NCBI GenBank assembly: GCA_036960375.1
Contig: JBALVY010000001.1
Span: 248,001 to 312,000 of the forward strand
DNA: 64,000 nt
Direction: 5' to 3'
DNA from: CAWVSB01 sp036960375
Lineage (GTDB): Bacteria; Pseudomonadota; Gammaproteobacteria; Pseudomonadales; CAWVSB01
Shown here piece after piece: positions 53,249 through 62,531 of this stretch (its first letter is position 1; each line of letters begins with the position of its first letter). The position numbers were made by a program, and so were the translations under genes. A model generated the notes under the pieces. It had not been told where the DNA came from, did no database searches, and saw nothing but the letters and a program-made list of their open reading frames with translations.

Positions 53249-55303
53249 TTACACCTGCGCATACTGTTCGCCCTGCCCCAGCCATCGCCGAATTAGTGGC
53301 TCTACGGTGTCTGGCTGCTGCTGCAAAATGTGTTTTCCTAGCTGGTGAACTTGCTCAAGCAGATGTTCGTCACGCAACAGGTCTGCAATGCGAAATTGCA
53401 TATCCCCGGTTTGGCGAGTACCCAGAACCTCGCCTGGACCGCGGATTTCTAGGTCTTTTTCGGCAATATAAAAACCGTCATTGCTGTCGCGCATGGCGCC
53501 CAAACGCTCGCGCGAATTTTGGGACAATGGGGTTTGGTATAACAGTACGCAGTGACTTTGTTTTGAGCCACGCCCGACGCGACCGCGTAATTGATGTAAC
53601 TGAGCTAAACCGAGTCGTTCAGGGTTTTCAATGATCATCAGGTTTGCATTGGGCACATCGACACCTACCTCAATGACTGTAGTGGCAACTAGCAAGTGGA
53701 TGTCGCCAGCCTTGAACCGTGCCATAAGATCAGCTTTTTCTTTGGGTTTCAGGCGGCCATGTATCAGCCCAATGGTTAAGTCGTTTAGCGCGATGGCGAG
53801 TTCGTTTGCTGTGGCCTCTGCGGCTTGCGCTTGCAGACTTTCGGATTCTTCGATAAGGGTGCAGACCCAGTAGGCTTGGGCGCCGTTAAGACAGGCGGCA
53901 TGCACCCGTTCGATAATTTTGTCGCGTCGGCCAGCGTCGATGAGAACGGTCTGAACGGGTTTTCGGCCCGGTGGCAACTCGTCAATTATCGATACATCCA
54001 GGTCGGCATAGGCGGTCATGGCCAAGGTGCGCGGTATTGGGGTGGCCGTCATAACCAGCTGATGAGGGCGCAGGCCTTTGCCCTTTTCCTTGAGTTTTAG
54101 ACGCTGGTGTACGCCAAAACGATGTTGTTCATCAATAATGACCAGACCCAGCCGATTAAACTCAACATCATCCTGAAACAAAGCGTGTGTGCCGATGACG
54201 ATGGATGCATGTCCGGATACGATGGCGGCCAGTTGCTCTCGACGTTGTTTAGCGCCGAGTTTTCCTACCAGCCAAGCGACGGAATAACCCATTGGTTCAA
54301 ACCACTGAGAAAAACTTTGCAAGTGTTGTTCGGCAAGGATTTCAGTTGGCGCCATGATGGCTACCTGATAGCCGTTGGCTACAGCCTGCAGTGCTGCGAA
54401 TGCTGCCACCAGTGTTTTTCCTGATCCCACATCTCCCTGTACCAGCCGTAACATAGGCTGAGAGCGGGCAATATCATGACCTATTTCCTGTGCTACCCGC
54501 GATTGCGCCTTGGTGGGCTTAAACGGCAGAGAGCTTAAAAAGCGCGCATGTATTTGTGGCTCGGTTGTCAGGCTTGGGGCGTCATCTTCCTGCTGTCGTT
54601 GTCTTAGTTTAAGCAGGCTTACGTTGTGTGCCACCAGTTCTTCCAGAGCGAGGCGCTGTTGGCAAGGATGCTGCCCCTGTGCGAGCTGGTCGAGACGGGC
54701 CTGCACCGGGGGTTGGTGAAGATATTGCAAAGCCTGGTTAAGGCTACCCGTCGTTGACGGTAACAGGTCAGCCAGCGGATGCTGCGCCAGCAGTTCCAGC
54801 GCTTGACCACATAATTTTCGCCAGCTTGCCTGATGTATACCTTCCGTACTCGGGTAAACAGGGGTGAGGCGATCAGCTAAAGCGACCGGCTCATTATCGT
54901 CCAAATATTGGTATTCGGGGTGGTAAAATTCGAGGCCGTTTGCGCCTCTTCTAGGCTCTCCATAGCAGCGCAGGCGGCGCCCGGGAGAGAGTTGACTCTT
55001 TTGCGAACCACTAAAGTGAAATAGCCGTATAGTGACCAGGCCCGTGCTATCTTCTAGACGACAAACCAGTGATCGTCTGCGCCCATATACGATATCGGCT
55101 GCCCTGACCTCCCCTTCGATAACGGCATCCTCGCCGGGTCGCAGTGCGCCAATGGCTGTAATACGGGTTCGATCCTGGTAACGCAAAGGTAAATGAAACA
55201 GAATATCACCGACGCTACTTATGCCGTAGCCGGCAAGTTTGGCTTGCAGTTTTGGGCCCACACCTTTTAAAGTGGTGACGGCTTGTTGTGCCAGGTCGGT
55301 CAA
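53249..55303 (-). CDS. recG: ATP-dependent DNA helicase RecG
   Basis: The 684-residue helicase reverses stalled replication forks and acts on Holliday junctions. It has the N-terminal wedge OB domain (about 50-150), Walker A GDVGSGKT (290-297), DEQH (391-394), and the TRG-like region near ERLGLAQLHQLRGRVGRG and DLEIRGPGEVLGTRQ. The start is TTG 55303 with GGATG upstream. recG also lies near spoT in Pseudomonas. Confidence 0.97.
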   Translation of the reverse strand: MTDLAQQAVTTLKGVGPKLQAKLAGYGISSVGDILFHLPLRYQDRTRITAIGALRPGEDAVIEGEVRAADIVYGRRRSLVCRLEDSTGLVTIRLFHFSGSQKSQLSPGRRLRCYGEPRRGANGLEFYHPEYQYLDDNEPVALADRLTPVYPSTEGIHQASWRKLCGQALELLAQHPLADLLPSTTGSLNQALQYLHQPPVQARLDQLAQGQHPCQQRLALEELVAHNVSLLKLRQRQQEDDAPSLTTEPQIHARFLSSLPFKPTKAQSRVAQEIGHDIARSQPMLRLVQGDVGSGKTLVAAFAALQAVANGYQVAIMAPTEILAEQHLQSFSQWFEPMGYSVAWLVGKLGAKQRREQLAAIVSGHASIVIGTHALFQDDVEFNRLGLVIIDEQHRFGVHQRLKLKEKGKGLRPHQLVMTATPIPRTLAMTAYADLDVSIIDELPPGRKPVQTVLIDAGRRDKIIERVHAACLNGAQAYWVCTLIEESESLQAQAAEATANELAIALNDLTIGLIHGRLKPKEKADLMARFKAGDIHLLVATTVIEVGVDVPNANLMIIENPERLGLAQLHQLRGRVGRGSKQSHCVLLYQTPLSQNSRERLGAMRDSNDGFYIAEKDLEIRGPGEVLGTRQTGDMQFRIADLLRDEHLLEQVHQLGKHILQQQPDTVEPLIRRWLGQGEQYAQV

Positions 55304-55434
55304 TTAAGCATCCTTGTCTCAATCAGCGCGATAGAGGGTATGAGGCGGTATAATCATCAGGGAGCACAAGTATTTTCTGAGCTTATAATGATAAGGATTG
55401 TGCAGTATTTTGAAGACATTGGCGAACTCGAATT

Positions 55435-56301
55435 GTGGATATTGATAAAAGCGTACTATTGATAGGCTGTGGTGATTTGGCGACGCGTGCCGGACTACAG
55501 TTAATAACGGAGGGCTTTAAGGTCACCGCAGTTCGGCGCAATACCTCTCTATTGCCTGCCGAATTTGACGCGATGCCAGCCGATATCACACGTCCCGAGA
55601 CTTTGCTGAAATTGCAGGGACGAATTTTTGATTTAGCGATTATTAGTCTCACACCGGATGGGCGAAGCGAGGACGACTATAGGCAAGTGTATTTGGATGG
55701 TCTAAAAAAGGTGCTAAGCGTTTTGTCCGATTGTCCGCCGGCACTTACCATTTTTGTATCCAGTACCAGTGTCTATCATCAAAATGACGGAGAGTGGGTG
55801 GATGAGTGCTCAACTACCGTACCCCGTCGTTTTAACGGCCAGGTTATGCTTGAAGCCGAGCAGCTGATACAGACATATTGTCAACGCAGTATTATCCTTC
55901 GTCTTGGGGGAATATATGGCCCCGAGAGAATTCATTTGCTGCGACAGGTAGTTAATGGAGATCGGTGCGAGGATTTAACGGCGGCCTATAGCAACCGTAT
56001 TCATATAGAGGATGCTGCGCGCATCCTGGTGTTTCTGGGTTTGCAGTCATTCAATAATATTGAATTGGCGTCATGTTATCTGGGCGTTGATTCCACACCC
56101 GTGTTATTGACGGAGTTGGTCAATTGGCTGGCCGATGAACTGGCGCTTGATACGGTCAGTGGGCGACATATTAGAAGATCGTCTGCTAACCGCCAATGCA
56201 GTAACAAGCGTTTGCTGGACAGCGGTTTTATATTGCGATACCCGGATTATAAATCCGGATACCGACAGGTTTTAGCCCTTAATCAGCTAGCACCAGAATA
56301 G
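55435..56301 (+). CDS. NAD-dependent epimerase/dehydratase family protein
   Basis: The 288-residue short-chain-type protein has an N-terminal Rossmann fold (SVLLIGCGDLATRAGLQL), a catalytic-like SSTSVYHQNDGEWVDE and a LRLGGIYGPER segment, as in YeeZ-like epimerases. The active Y-x3-K pattern is altered (SVYHQND), so its activity is unclear. The start is GTG 55435. Its last 23 bases overlap the convergent ridA. Confidence 0.8.
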   Translation: MDIDKSVLLIGCGDLATRAGLQLITEGFKVTAVRRNTSLLPAEFDAMPADITRPETLLKLQGRIFDLAIISLTPDGRSEDDYRQVYLDGLKKVLSVLSDCPPALTIFVSSTSVYHQNDGEWVDECSTTVPRRFNGQVMLEAEQLIQTYCQRSIILRLGGIYGPERIHLLRQVVNGDRCEDLTAAYSNRIHIEDAARILVFLGLQSFNNIELASCYLGVDSTPVLLTELVNWLADELALDTVSGRHIRRSSANRQCSNKRLLDSGFILRYPDYKSGYRQVLALNQLAPE

Positions 56302-56668
56302 CCTCAACCTCAATGGCCGAGTCTTTTGGTAGCGAGGCGACGCCAACGCAGGCCCGGGCGGGGTAGGGCTGGGTGAAATACTCCGTCATCACAGCGTTTA
56401 CTTCGGTAAAGTGGCTCAAATCGGTCAGAGAGATATTGAGTTTGACTATCTCCGCAAGACTACCACCCGAAGCCTCGGCCACCGCTTTCAGGTTTTGGAA
56501 TACGCGGTGAGTCTGGGCTTTTATATCGCCCTCTATCAACTCCATAGTGTCTGGTACCAGCGGTATCTGGCCAGATAAGTATACCGTTTTACCTGCTCGG
56601 ATGGCTTGGGAGTATGGCCCAATGGCGGCGGGAGCTTGATTGGTTTGAATAGCCTGGCGTAAGGGCAA
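56279..56668 (-). CDS. ridA: RidA family reactive intermediate deaminase
   Basis: The 129-residue trimeric enzyme hydrolyses reactive enamine/imine products of threonine and serine dehydratases. It shows PAAIGPYSQAIRAG, LSGQIPLVPDT, and the active arginine in YPARACVGVASLPK. The start is TTG 56668 with GGAG upstream. It follows spoT by 16 bases, the same pairing as in Pseudomonas. Confidence 0.94.
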   Translation of the reverse strand: MPLRQAIQTNQAPAAIGPYSQAIRAGKTVYLSGQIPLVPDTMELIEGDIKAQTHRVFQNLKAVAEASGGSLAEIVKLNISLTDLSHFTEVNAVMTEYFTQPYPARACVGVASLPKDSAIEVEAILVLAD

Positions 56669-56684
56669 GGGGTCTCTCCTTAAG

Positions 56685-58784
56685 TTATTGTTTTAGGCGA
56701 GAGACTTTTTGTACTCCGCCGATAGATCGAATTCTTCGCATAATATTAGCTAAGTGAACTCGACTAGTCACGCTTAAAACGAGGTCTATGGTCGAGAAAC
56801 TGGCATCTTGTTCCGCCGTACTGATTTGCTCTATGTCTGCATCCATGGCCGATACACGGTTGGCTAGTTGGGCGAAAATCCCGCGTCTGTTTTCCAGCGA
56901 TATACGAATAGCGACAGAAAATACGCCTTCGACTTCTTTGGCCCAGACTAAGGGAATAGTTTTCTCATGGTCACGCCGAACTCGCTGTACATTATTGCAG
57001 TTCTCCAAGTGCACTACGATACCGCGGCCGCTGCTAAGATGACCGATAATGTGTTCCCCAGGTAAAGGGTGGCAACAGCCCGCATAATCTACGGTTAGGC
57101 CTTCGGTACCGGCGATTGCAAAGGGTTGTCCCTGCGGTGCACTTTTATCACTAAGATCGAGTAATTTACGCGCACTGAGAAGGGCTACGCGATCACCAAG
57201 GCCGATCTCTTCCATGGCTTTAGATAATGAAACGCCGGTACTCTGGTTAAATTTTTCAGTCTGATGTTCGCTAATCCCATCCAGCGAGCTGCCCAAATCT
57301 CGCAGCGCCTGTTCTAATAACTGACGACCCAGGTCGCCCGCGTCGGACTCACGCTGGTGTTTCAGGAAATGTCGGATAGTCGTTCGGGCCTTGCCGGTAA
57401 TAACAAAATTAAGCCACGATGGGTTTGGCGTAGAGGTGGTGGAGGTAATTATTTCAACAGTTTGACCATTTTGCAGGGGTTCGGAAAGCGGAGCAAGTTT
57501 GCGGTTAATACGGCAACTGACACAGCTGTTTCCGACGTCAGTGTGTACCGCATAGGCAAAGTCTACCGCGGTTGATCCTGCCGGCAGAGTATAGATTTGT
57601 CCCTTTGGCGAAAATACATGCACTTCATCGGGGAATAGATCAATTTTGACGTTTTCTATAAATTCCAATGAGTTACCAGCGACTTCTTGCATCTCAAGTA
57701 GCCCTTGAACCCACTGTCGGGCGCGTTGTTGGCTATTGCTACTTTCGTTACTACCGCTTTTATAAAGCCAGTGTGCCGCGATGCCGTTGTTGGCCATCTC
57801 TTCCATTTCAAGAGTTCTTATCTGGACTTCTATTGGTACCCCGTGGGAGCTGAAAAGTACCGTATGCAGTGATTGGTAGCCATTGGCCTTGGGGATAGCT
57901 ATATAGTCTTTGAATTGTCCCGCGACGGGTTTATACATGCTATGAATTATGCCCAGTACGCGGTAACAGGTGTCTACAGAATCAACAATAATGCGAAATG
58001 CGAAAACGTCCATGATGTCAGTAAAGGACTTCCGCTTCTGTTTCATTTTTTGGTAAATACCGTAGAGATGTTTCTCTCGGCCCAGCACGCTGGCTTGATG
58101 GCCCTCCTGTTCAAGCCTTTCGAGCATCGCAGAGCGAATATTTTCGAGTAATTCCTTTCGGTTTCCGCGTACAGCCTTAAGTGCAGAATGAAAGCGTCGT
58201 GCGCGCATCGGGTGCATGGTTGCGAAGCCCAACTCTTCGAAATCTATGCGCAGGTTATGCATGCCCAGACGATTGGCGATTGGTGCATAGATCTCAAGAG
58301 TTTCTTTGGCTATACGCCGTCGTTTATCTGGCCTGAGAACACCCAGCGTTCGCATATTATGCAAGCGGTCAGCCAATTTTACCAAAATGACGCGGATATC
58401 CTTGGCCATAGCCAGTGCCATTTTTTGAAAGTTTTCGGCTTGTGCCTCGGCTTTGGAGCGGAACTCGATTTGGGTGAGTTTGCTGACGCCGTCTACCAGG
58501 TCGGCGACCGCTGGAGTAAATTGAGTTGCGAGCGCCTGTTTACTGATACCCGTATCTTCGATGACATCATGTAGCAAGGCCGCAATCAGGCTTTCATGAT
58601 CCATGCGCATATCTGCGAGGATACAAGCCACAGCCAAGGGGTGAGTCACATACGGTTCGCCACTGCGGCGCAGCTGGCCATCATGCGCTTGTTCCGCATA
58701 ATAGTAGGCTCGTCGAACAGCGTTTATTTGAGGGCTTTCTAGATAGTCTGCCAGTGTGTCGGCAAGAGACTCTATGGTTTGCAT
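56685..58784 (-). CDS. spoT: Bifunctional (p)ppGpp synthase/hydrolase SpoT
   Basis: The 699-residue stringent-response enzyme has the N-terminal HD hydrolase domain (H48, H72-D73, E76-D77 in LIAALLHDVIEDTG), the synthetase domain with its YQSLHTVL segment, a TGS domain (VHVFSPKGQIYTLPAGSTAVDFAY) and a C-terminal ACT domain. AGGGGGC lies before the ATG. It follows rpoZ by 64 bases. Confidence 0.97.
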   Translation of the reverse strand: MQTIESLADTLADYLESPQINAVRRAYYYAEQAHDGQLRRSGEPYVTHPLAVACILADMRMDHESLIAALLHDVIEDTGISKQALATQFTPAVADLVDGVSKLTQIEFRSKAEAQAENFQKMALAMAKDIRVILVKLADRLHNMRTLGVLRPDKRRRIAKETLEIYAPIANRLGMHNLRIDFEELGFATMHPMRARRFHSALKAVRGNRKELLENIRSAMLERLEQEGHQASVLGREKHLYGIYQKMKQKRKSFTDIMDVFAFRIIVDSVDTCYRVLGIIHSMYKPVAGQFKDYIAIPKANGYQSLHTVLFSSHGVPIEVQIRTLEMEEMANNGIAAHWLYKSGSNESSNSQQRARQWVQGLLEMQEVAGNSLEFIENVKIDLFPDEVHVFSPKGQIYTLPAGSTAVDFAYAVHTDVGNSCVSCRINRKLAPLSEPLQNGQTVEIITSTTSTPNPSWLNFVITGKARTTIRHFLKHQRESDAGDLGRQLLEQALRDLGSSLDGISEHQTEKFNQSTGVSLSKAMEEIGLGDRVALLSARKLLDLSDKSAPQGQPFAIAGTEGLTVDYAGCCHPLPGEHIIGHLSSGRGIVVHLENCNNVQRVRRDHEKTIPLVWAKEVEGVFSVAIRISLENRRGIFAQLANRVSAMDADIEQISTAEQDASFSTIDLVLSVTSRVHLANIMRRIRSIGGVQKVSRLKQ

Positions 58785-58848
58785 GGCATGCCCCCTGTTA
58801 CAGGGTGGTGTAGAAAGAGCATGCGGCCGCTCACCATGTTACGGGTTC

Positions 58849-59118
58849 CTAGATGCTGGAGGAAACCTCGTCATCCTGAACCAGGCTGACTAGCTCATCT
58901 TCAGGAAAGTCGGTATCCACTTCAGTAAGGATACTACCATTAACCAGGTTTTCAGAGATCTCACGTAAGGCAATAACGGTCGCCTTGTCGTTATCTGCTT
59001 CGACCATGGGCTTTTTGCCATCAACGGTAAGTTGACGAGCGCGCTTGCTAGCGATCATCACCAAATTAAAACGGTTATCTACGTTTTCCAGGCAGTCTTC
59101 TACAGTAACTCGAGCCAT
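58849..59118 (-). CDS. rpoZ: RNA polymerase omega subunit
   Basis: The 89-residue subunit helps assemble RNA polymerase and contributes a ppGpp site. It starts MARVTVEDCLENVDNRF with the VMIASKRARQL segment. A longer in-frame start at 59160 would sit in the leader hairpin, so I use ATG 59118. It is paired with spoT, as in many gammaproteobacteria. Confidence 0.97.
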   Translation of the reverse strand: MARVTVEDCLENVDNRFNLVMIASKRARQLTVDGKKPMVEADNDKATVIALREISENLVNGSILTEVDTDFPEDELVSLVQDDEVSSSI

Positions 59119-59146
59119 TGCTTTCTCATGCTTTGTGTCAAAAGGG

Positions 59147-59173
59147 ACGGGACCAGCCACTAGCTGATCCCGT
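59147..59173 (-). terminator. Leader hairpin with T run before rpoZ
   Basis: On the minus strand an 11-base stem (ACGGGATCAGC / GCTGGTCCCGT, one mismatch) with a 5-base loop is followed by CCCTTTTG. It lies after the apparent rpoZ promoter and 29 bases before the rpoZ start. It may terminate read-through from gmk or act as an attenuator of rpoZ-spoT. Confidence 0.5.
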
Positions 59174-59183
59174 ATGGTGGTGA

Positions 59184-59212
59184 ATTATACTAAAAATCAG
59201 CGGCTTAGGGAA
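59184..59212 (-). promoter_or_regulatory. Putative promoter of rpoZ-spoT
   Basis: A perfect TATAAT on the minus strand (59189-59184) is preceded at 17 bases by a weak -35 (TTCCCT). It lies between gmk and rpoZ, upstream of the leader hairpin. Confidence 0.45.
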
Positions 59213-59228
59213 CCACTTGTAGGTATTT

Positions 59229-59855
59229 TCAAGCCAGAAGCTCTTGAAGTAAACCTGCGTAGCGGATATTTTGTGATTCGAGGCGTTGTTGTTGGCTGAT
59301 AAAAATGGCCTGAAGCTGTTCGAGAGCCGTATCGAAGTCGTCGTTTATAACCAAAAAGTTGGCTTCAACATAGTGGCTCATTTCGTTTTTGGCATCGGCC
59401 AGTCGGCGCTGAATCACCTCTTCACTGTCCTGGCCTCGACCGGTAAGACGTTTGTGTAGCGCCGCTCGCGAAGGCGGCAGTATAAAAATGGCTACTGTAT
59501 CGGTGAGCTTTTGCCGAATTTGCGCCGCGCCTTGCCAGTCAATCTCGAGTATTACATCGTCACCTGCGAGTAAGCGATCTTCAACCCACTGCTGCGAGGT
59601 GCCGTAGTAGTTTTCAAAAACTTGGGCATGCTCCAAAAATGCATTTTCCTGCAGCATGGCGGTAAATGTTTCCGTATTGACAAAATGATAGTCGCGACCG
59701 TCTTGTTCTCCTGACCGTTTTCCACGAGTAGTGTGGGAAATCGACACCTGTAGATGGTCCATCTTTTGGGTTAAGGCTTGCACAAGGCTGGTTTTACCTG
59801 CCCCGGATGGCGCGGAAATAGTATATAGCGTGCCTTTGGCGATAGATTGGTTCAT
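59229..59855 (-). CDS. gmk: Guanylate kinase
   Basis: The 208-residue kinase phosphorylates GMP to GDP. The P loop is APSGAGKT (15-22), and the GMP-binding ISHTTRGKRSGEQDGRDYHFV segment follows. It starts three bases after yicC in the same direction, suggesting co-transcription. Confidence 0.98.
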   Translation of the reverse strand: MNQSIAKGTLYTISAPSGAGKTSLVQALTQKMDHLQVSISHTTRGKRSGEQDGRDYHFVNTETFTAMLQENAFLEHAQVFENYYGTSQQWVEDRLLAGDDVILEIDWQGAAQIRQKLTDTVAIFILPPSRAALHKRLTGRGQDSEEVIQRRLADAKNEMSHYVEANFLVINDDFDTALEQLQAIFISQQQRLESQNIRYAGLLQELLA

Positions 59856-59858
59856 GTT

Positions 59859-60731
59859 TTACTCTATATTCTGGATCTGTTCGCGCATTTGCTCGATCAA
59901 TACTTTCATTTCAACTGCGGCCTGGGTTGTAATACTTGCCACCGATTTGGAAGATAGCGTATTCGCTTCTCTATTGAGCTCCTGCATAAGGAAATCGAGG
60001 CGGCGTCCACATGCCCCTCCTTTATGGAGGACACGCCTTACCTCGGTGATATGAGTCGCAAGCCGATCCATCTCTTCGTCTACATCCGCTTTTTGAGCGG
60101 CCATCACCAGCTCTTGTTCCAGGCGGTTAGGATCGAGCTCCGCCTTGATGTCTGCCAGCCGATCTTCCAGTTTTTGTCTCTGGGCCTGCAGTAATTTTGG
60201 TAGCTCCTGTTTTACCAGTGCAACTTCCTGTTCCAGCTTATCCAGGCGAATATCGATCATCTGTTGGAGTTCGGCGCCCTCCCGTTCTCTGGATTGCCTG
60301 AGCTCGTTCACCGCCGCTTTGAACGTTGTGATGACGTCAGCGTTAACCGCTTCGCGATCGGTAGCTTGATCTTCCAGTACGCCTGGCCAGCCGAGGATGC
60401 TCGCAGTTGATAGCGGCGTCGACTGATCACTGATGGCGGCAATTTTTCGTTGAGCTTCCAGCAGCGCATTGACCTGTGTTTCGTTGATTGCCAATTGAGC
60501 GCCCTCGTTTGCGCCCAGTGTTATACGTAACATGCAATCTACCTTGCCCCGACTGAGTTGCTGGCGTAGATGTTCGCGCAGCATAGGCTCGCAGGAGCGG
60601 CCCATATCATGCAATTTAAACGAGGGCTCAAGATAGCGATGGTTTACCGAGCGTATTTCCCACGTGAGCTGACCCCAGGTGCAGTTTGACTCCAGGCGGC
60701 TGAAGGCGGTCATGCTGTGAATTTTGGACAT
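59859..60731 (-). CDS. yicC: YicC family endoribonuclease
   Basis: The 290-residue protein starts MSKIHSMTAFSRLE and contains SVNHRYLEPSFKLHD and the C-terminal DFLMQELNREANTLSSKS segment typical of YicC. Family members have been described as endoribonucleases acting on small RNAs. The long middle part is helical with coiled-coil character. It is divergent from rph, as in other gammaproteobacteria. Confidence 0.94.
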   Translation of the reverse strand: MSKIHSMTAFSRLESNCTWGQLTWEIRSVNHRYLEPSFKLHDMGRSCEPMLREHLRQQLSRGKVDCMLRITLGANEGAQLAINETQVNALLEAQRKIAAISDQSTPLSTASILGWPGVLEDQATDREAVNADVITTFKAAVNELRQSREREGAELQQMIDIRLDKLEQEVALVKQELPKLLQAQRQKLEDRLADIKAELDPNRLEQELVMAAQKADVDEEMDRLATHITEVRRVLHKGGACGRRLDFLMQELNREANTLSSKSVASITTQAAVEMKVLIEQMREQIQNIE

Positions 60732-60890
60732 AGTATTAACCTTGTGAATTAGCCGCCATTCTAGCCTACCCGGCTGGCGCTGCGTAGATGCTTTCAGAGT
60801 AAAAATGGGCTAACTGTACTCAAGCGGCATAATAATTCCGTCTGCCTTGTGTATAATCGCCGCCAGCCCCCAACAACAGGATTAAATAGC
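60732..60890. other. Divergent gap between yicC and rph
   Basis: The 159-base gap must hold promoters for both genes. A perfect TATAAT lies at 60852-60857, 34 bases before rph, but its -35 region is poor. No RNA gene is seen. Confidence 0.4.
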
Positions 60891-61613
60891 ATGTCGAATC
60901 GACCCAGTGGTAGAGCCAATAACGAATTGCGAAAAGTGAGTCTGGAGCGCAATTATACTCGTCATGCCGAGGGTTCGGTGATGGTGCGCTTTGGTGATAC
61001 ACATGTATTGTGTAACGCATCGGTCGAAAGTGGCGTACCGGGTTTTTTGCGTGGACAGGGCAAGGGCTGGTTGACCGCAGAGTACGGCATGTTGCCCCGC
61101 TCAACCAATTCTCGTATGAACAGAGAGGCCGCCCGAGGCAAGCAGAGTGGAAGAACACAGGAAATTCAACGATTGATTGGTCGTTCATTGCGAGCTGTAG
61201 TCGATCTTTCCGCATTGGGTGAAAATACGCTTGTCGTTGACTGCGATGTTATTCAGGCTGACGGTGGTACGCGTACGGCATCGATAACGGGCGCGTGTGT
61301 TGCGGTTGCTGATGCATTCACTTTGCTACAACAGCAGGGAAAAATCACCACTAACCCTTTAAAGCAACTACTGGCATCTGTTTCTGTTGGTATATATAAG
61401 GGTGAGGCGGTGCTGGATCTGGATTACCCTGAAGACTCCAATGCCGAAACAGATATGAATGTAGTACTGACTGAAAATGGTGGCTTTGTTGAGATTCAAG
61501 GTACTGCTGAGGGAGAGCCCTTCTCTGCCGAGGAAGCACAGGCATTGCTGGATTTGGCCAGAGAAGGTGTTGCAGACTTAATTGAACTACAGCGTGCCGC
61601 CTTGGCAGGCTAG
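60891..61613 (+). CDS. rph: Ribonuclease PH
   Basis: The 240-residue phosphorolytic exonuclease trims the 3' ends of tRNA precursors. It shows RPSGRANNELRKVSLERNYT, GQGKGWLTAEYGMLPRSTNSR and RSLRAVVDL, with full length and no frameshift (unlike E. coli K-12). I use ATG 60891 with AGGA upstream. Its stop overlaps the convergent crc stop by four bases. Confidence 0.97.
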   Translation: MSNRPSGRANNELRKVSLERNYTRHAEGSVMVRFGDTHVLCNASVESGVPGFLRGQGKGWLTAEYGMLPRSTNSRMNREAARGKQSGRTQEIQRLIGRSLRAVVDLSALGENTLVVDCDVIQADGGTRTASITGACVAVADAFTLLQQQGKITTNPLKQLLASVSVGIYKGEAVLDLDYPEDSNAETDMNVVLTENGGFVEIQGTAEGEPFSAEEAQALLDLAREGVADLIELQRAALAG

Positions 61614-62377
61614 ATCTCGATATCGTAATCCATCACCAGTGGGGCGTGTGAGGAAAAGACCTGATTTTTGTAGATTGTGCCGTATTCAACCTGGTTGCGC
61701 AGGCCCTCGGAGACTACTTGAATGTCCGAGCGCCAGCCATTCTGGCTGCGATCACCGTCTGGCCACCAGGTAAATTCATCACTGTCGTCGCGGACTTGAC
61801 GGAATGCGTCGACGTAGCCCAGATCTCGATAAAGCGTATCCATCCATAAATTGTCGTCTTCAGTAAAACCGGGCTGCTTTGCCGCAGCCTCCGGATTCTG
61901 GAGATCTATTTCACGGTGGGCAGTAAACAGACTGCCGCATATAATGTAGTCGCGACGTTTGTTACGAATCTTATTAAGATGATTCTGGTAGGCATCGAAA
62001 AAATGCCTGCGGTGGGCAATGCTATCGGCATCGTCTGCAGTCGCTTTAGGCGCAAACAGACAACAAATGCTAATTCGTTCAAAGTCAGCCTGAATATAGC
62101 GCGCCTCCATGTCTGCCTCACCCAAACCCAGACCGGTCATAATCGCCTTGGGCATCTCGCGGACATAAATGGCTACACCATTAGTATTGGGCTCCGGGCT
62201 GTCGAGGAAATAACCGTAATACCCGTCAGGGTGGTACAGGTTATCTTGTAGATCATATTCCTGGGCAGCCAGATCCTGAACACAGATAATGTCCGCATCC
62301 TGATTTGTGGCCCAATCATAAAATCCGTTTTTTGCCGCTTGTTTGATTCCATCGGCACAAAAACTGATAACTCGCAT
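61610..62377 (-). CDS. crc: Catabolite repression control protein homologue
   Basis: The 255-residue protein is in the exonuclease III/endonuclease-phosphatase fold but follows Pseudomonas Crc: it begins MRVISFCADGIKQAAKNGFYDW and has YIICGSLFTAHREIDLQNP where active nucleases carry a metal-binding aspartate and asparagine (GDxN). Crc works with Hfq to hold target mRNAs untranslated during carbon catabolite repression. ATG 62377 is chosen over a longer frame to 62422. The rph-crc-pyrE neighbourhood matches Pseudomonas. Confidence 0.88.
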   Translation of the reverse strand: MRVISFCADGIKQAAKNGFYDWATNQDADIICVQDLAAQEYDLQDNLYHPDGYYGYFLDSPEPNTNGVAIYVREMPKAIMTGLGLGEADMEARYIQADFERISICCLFAPKATADDADSIAHRRHFFDAYQNHLNKIRNKRRDYIICGSLFTAHREIDLQNPEAAAKQPGFTEDDNLWMDTLYRDLGYVDAFRQVRDDSDEFTWWPDGDRSQNGWRSDIQVVSEGLRNQVEYGTIYKNQVFSSHAPLVMDYDIEI

Positions 62378-62531
62378 AAAGTAACCCTCGTAAGCAGCGC
62401 GTATGATACCTGAGCTGACCACTTATTGGAAAATTCGCTATTATATTTATTGGGTGACTAGTTGAATGCCTAAGCTCTCACGTACAATAGCCACTTCCCC
62501 TATTCTAGTACGACTTGGAGTACCAGCGCGA

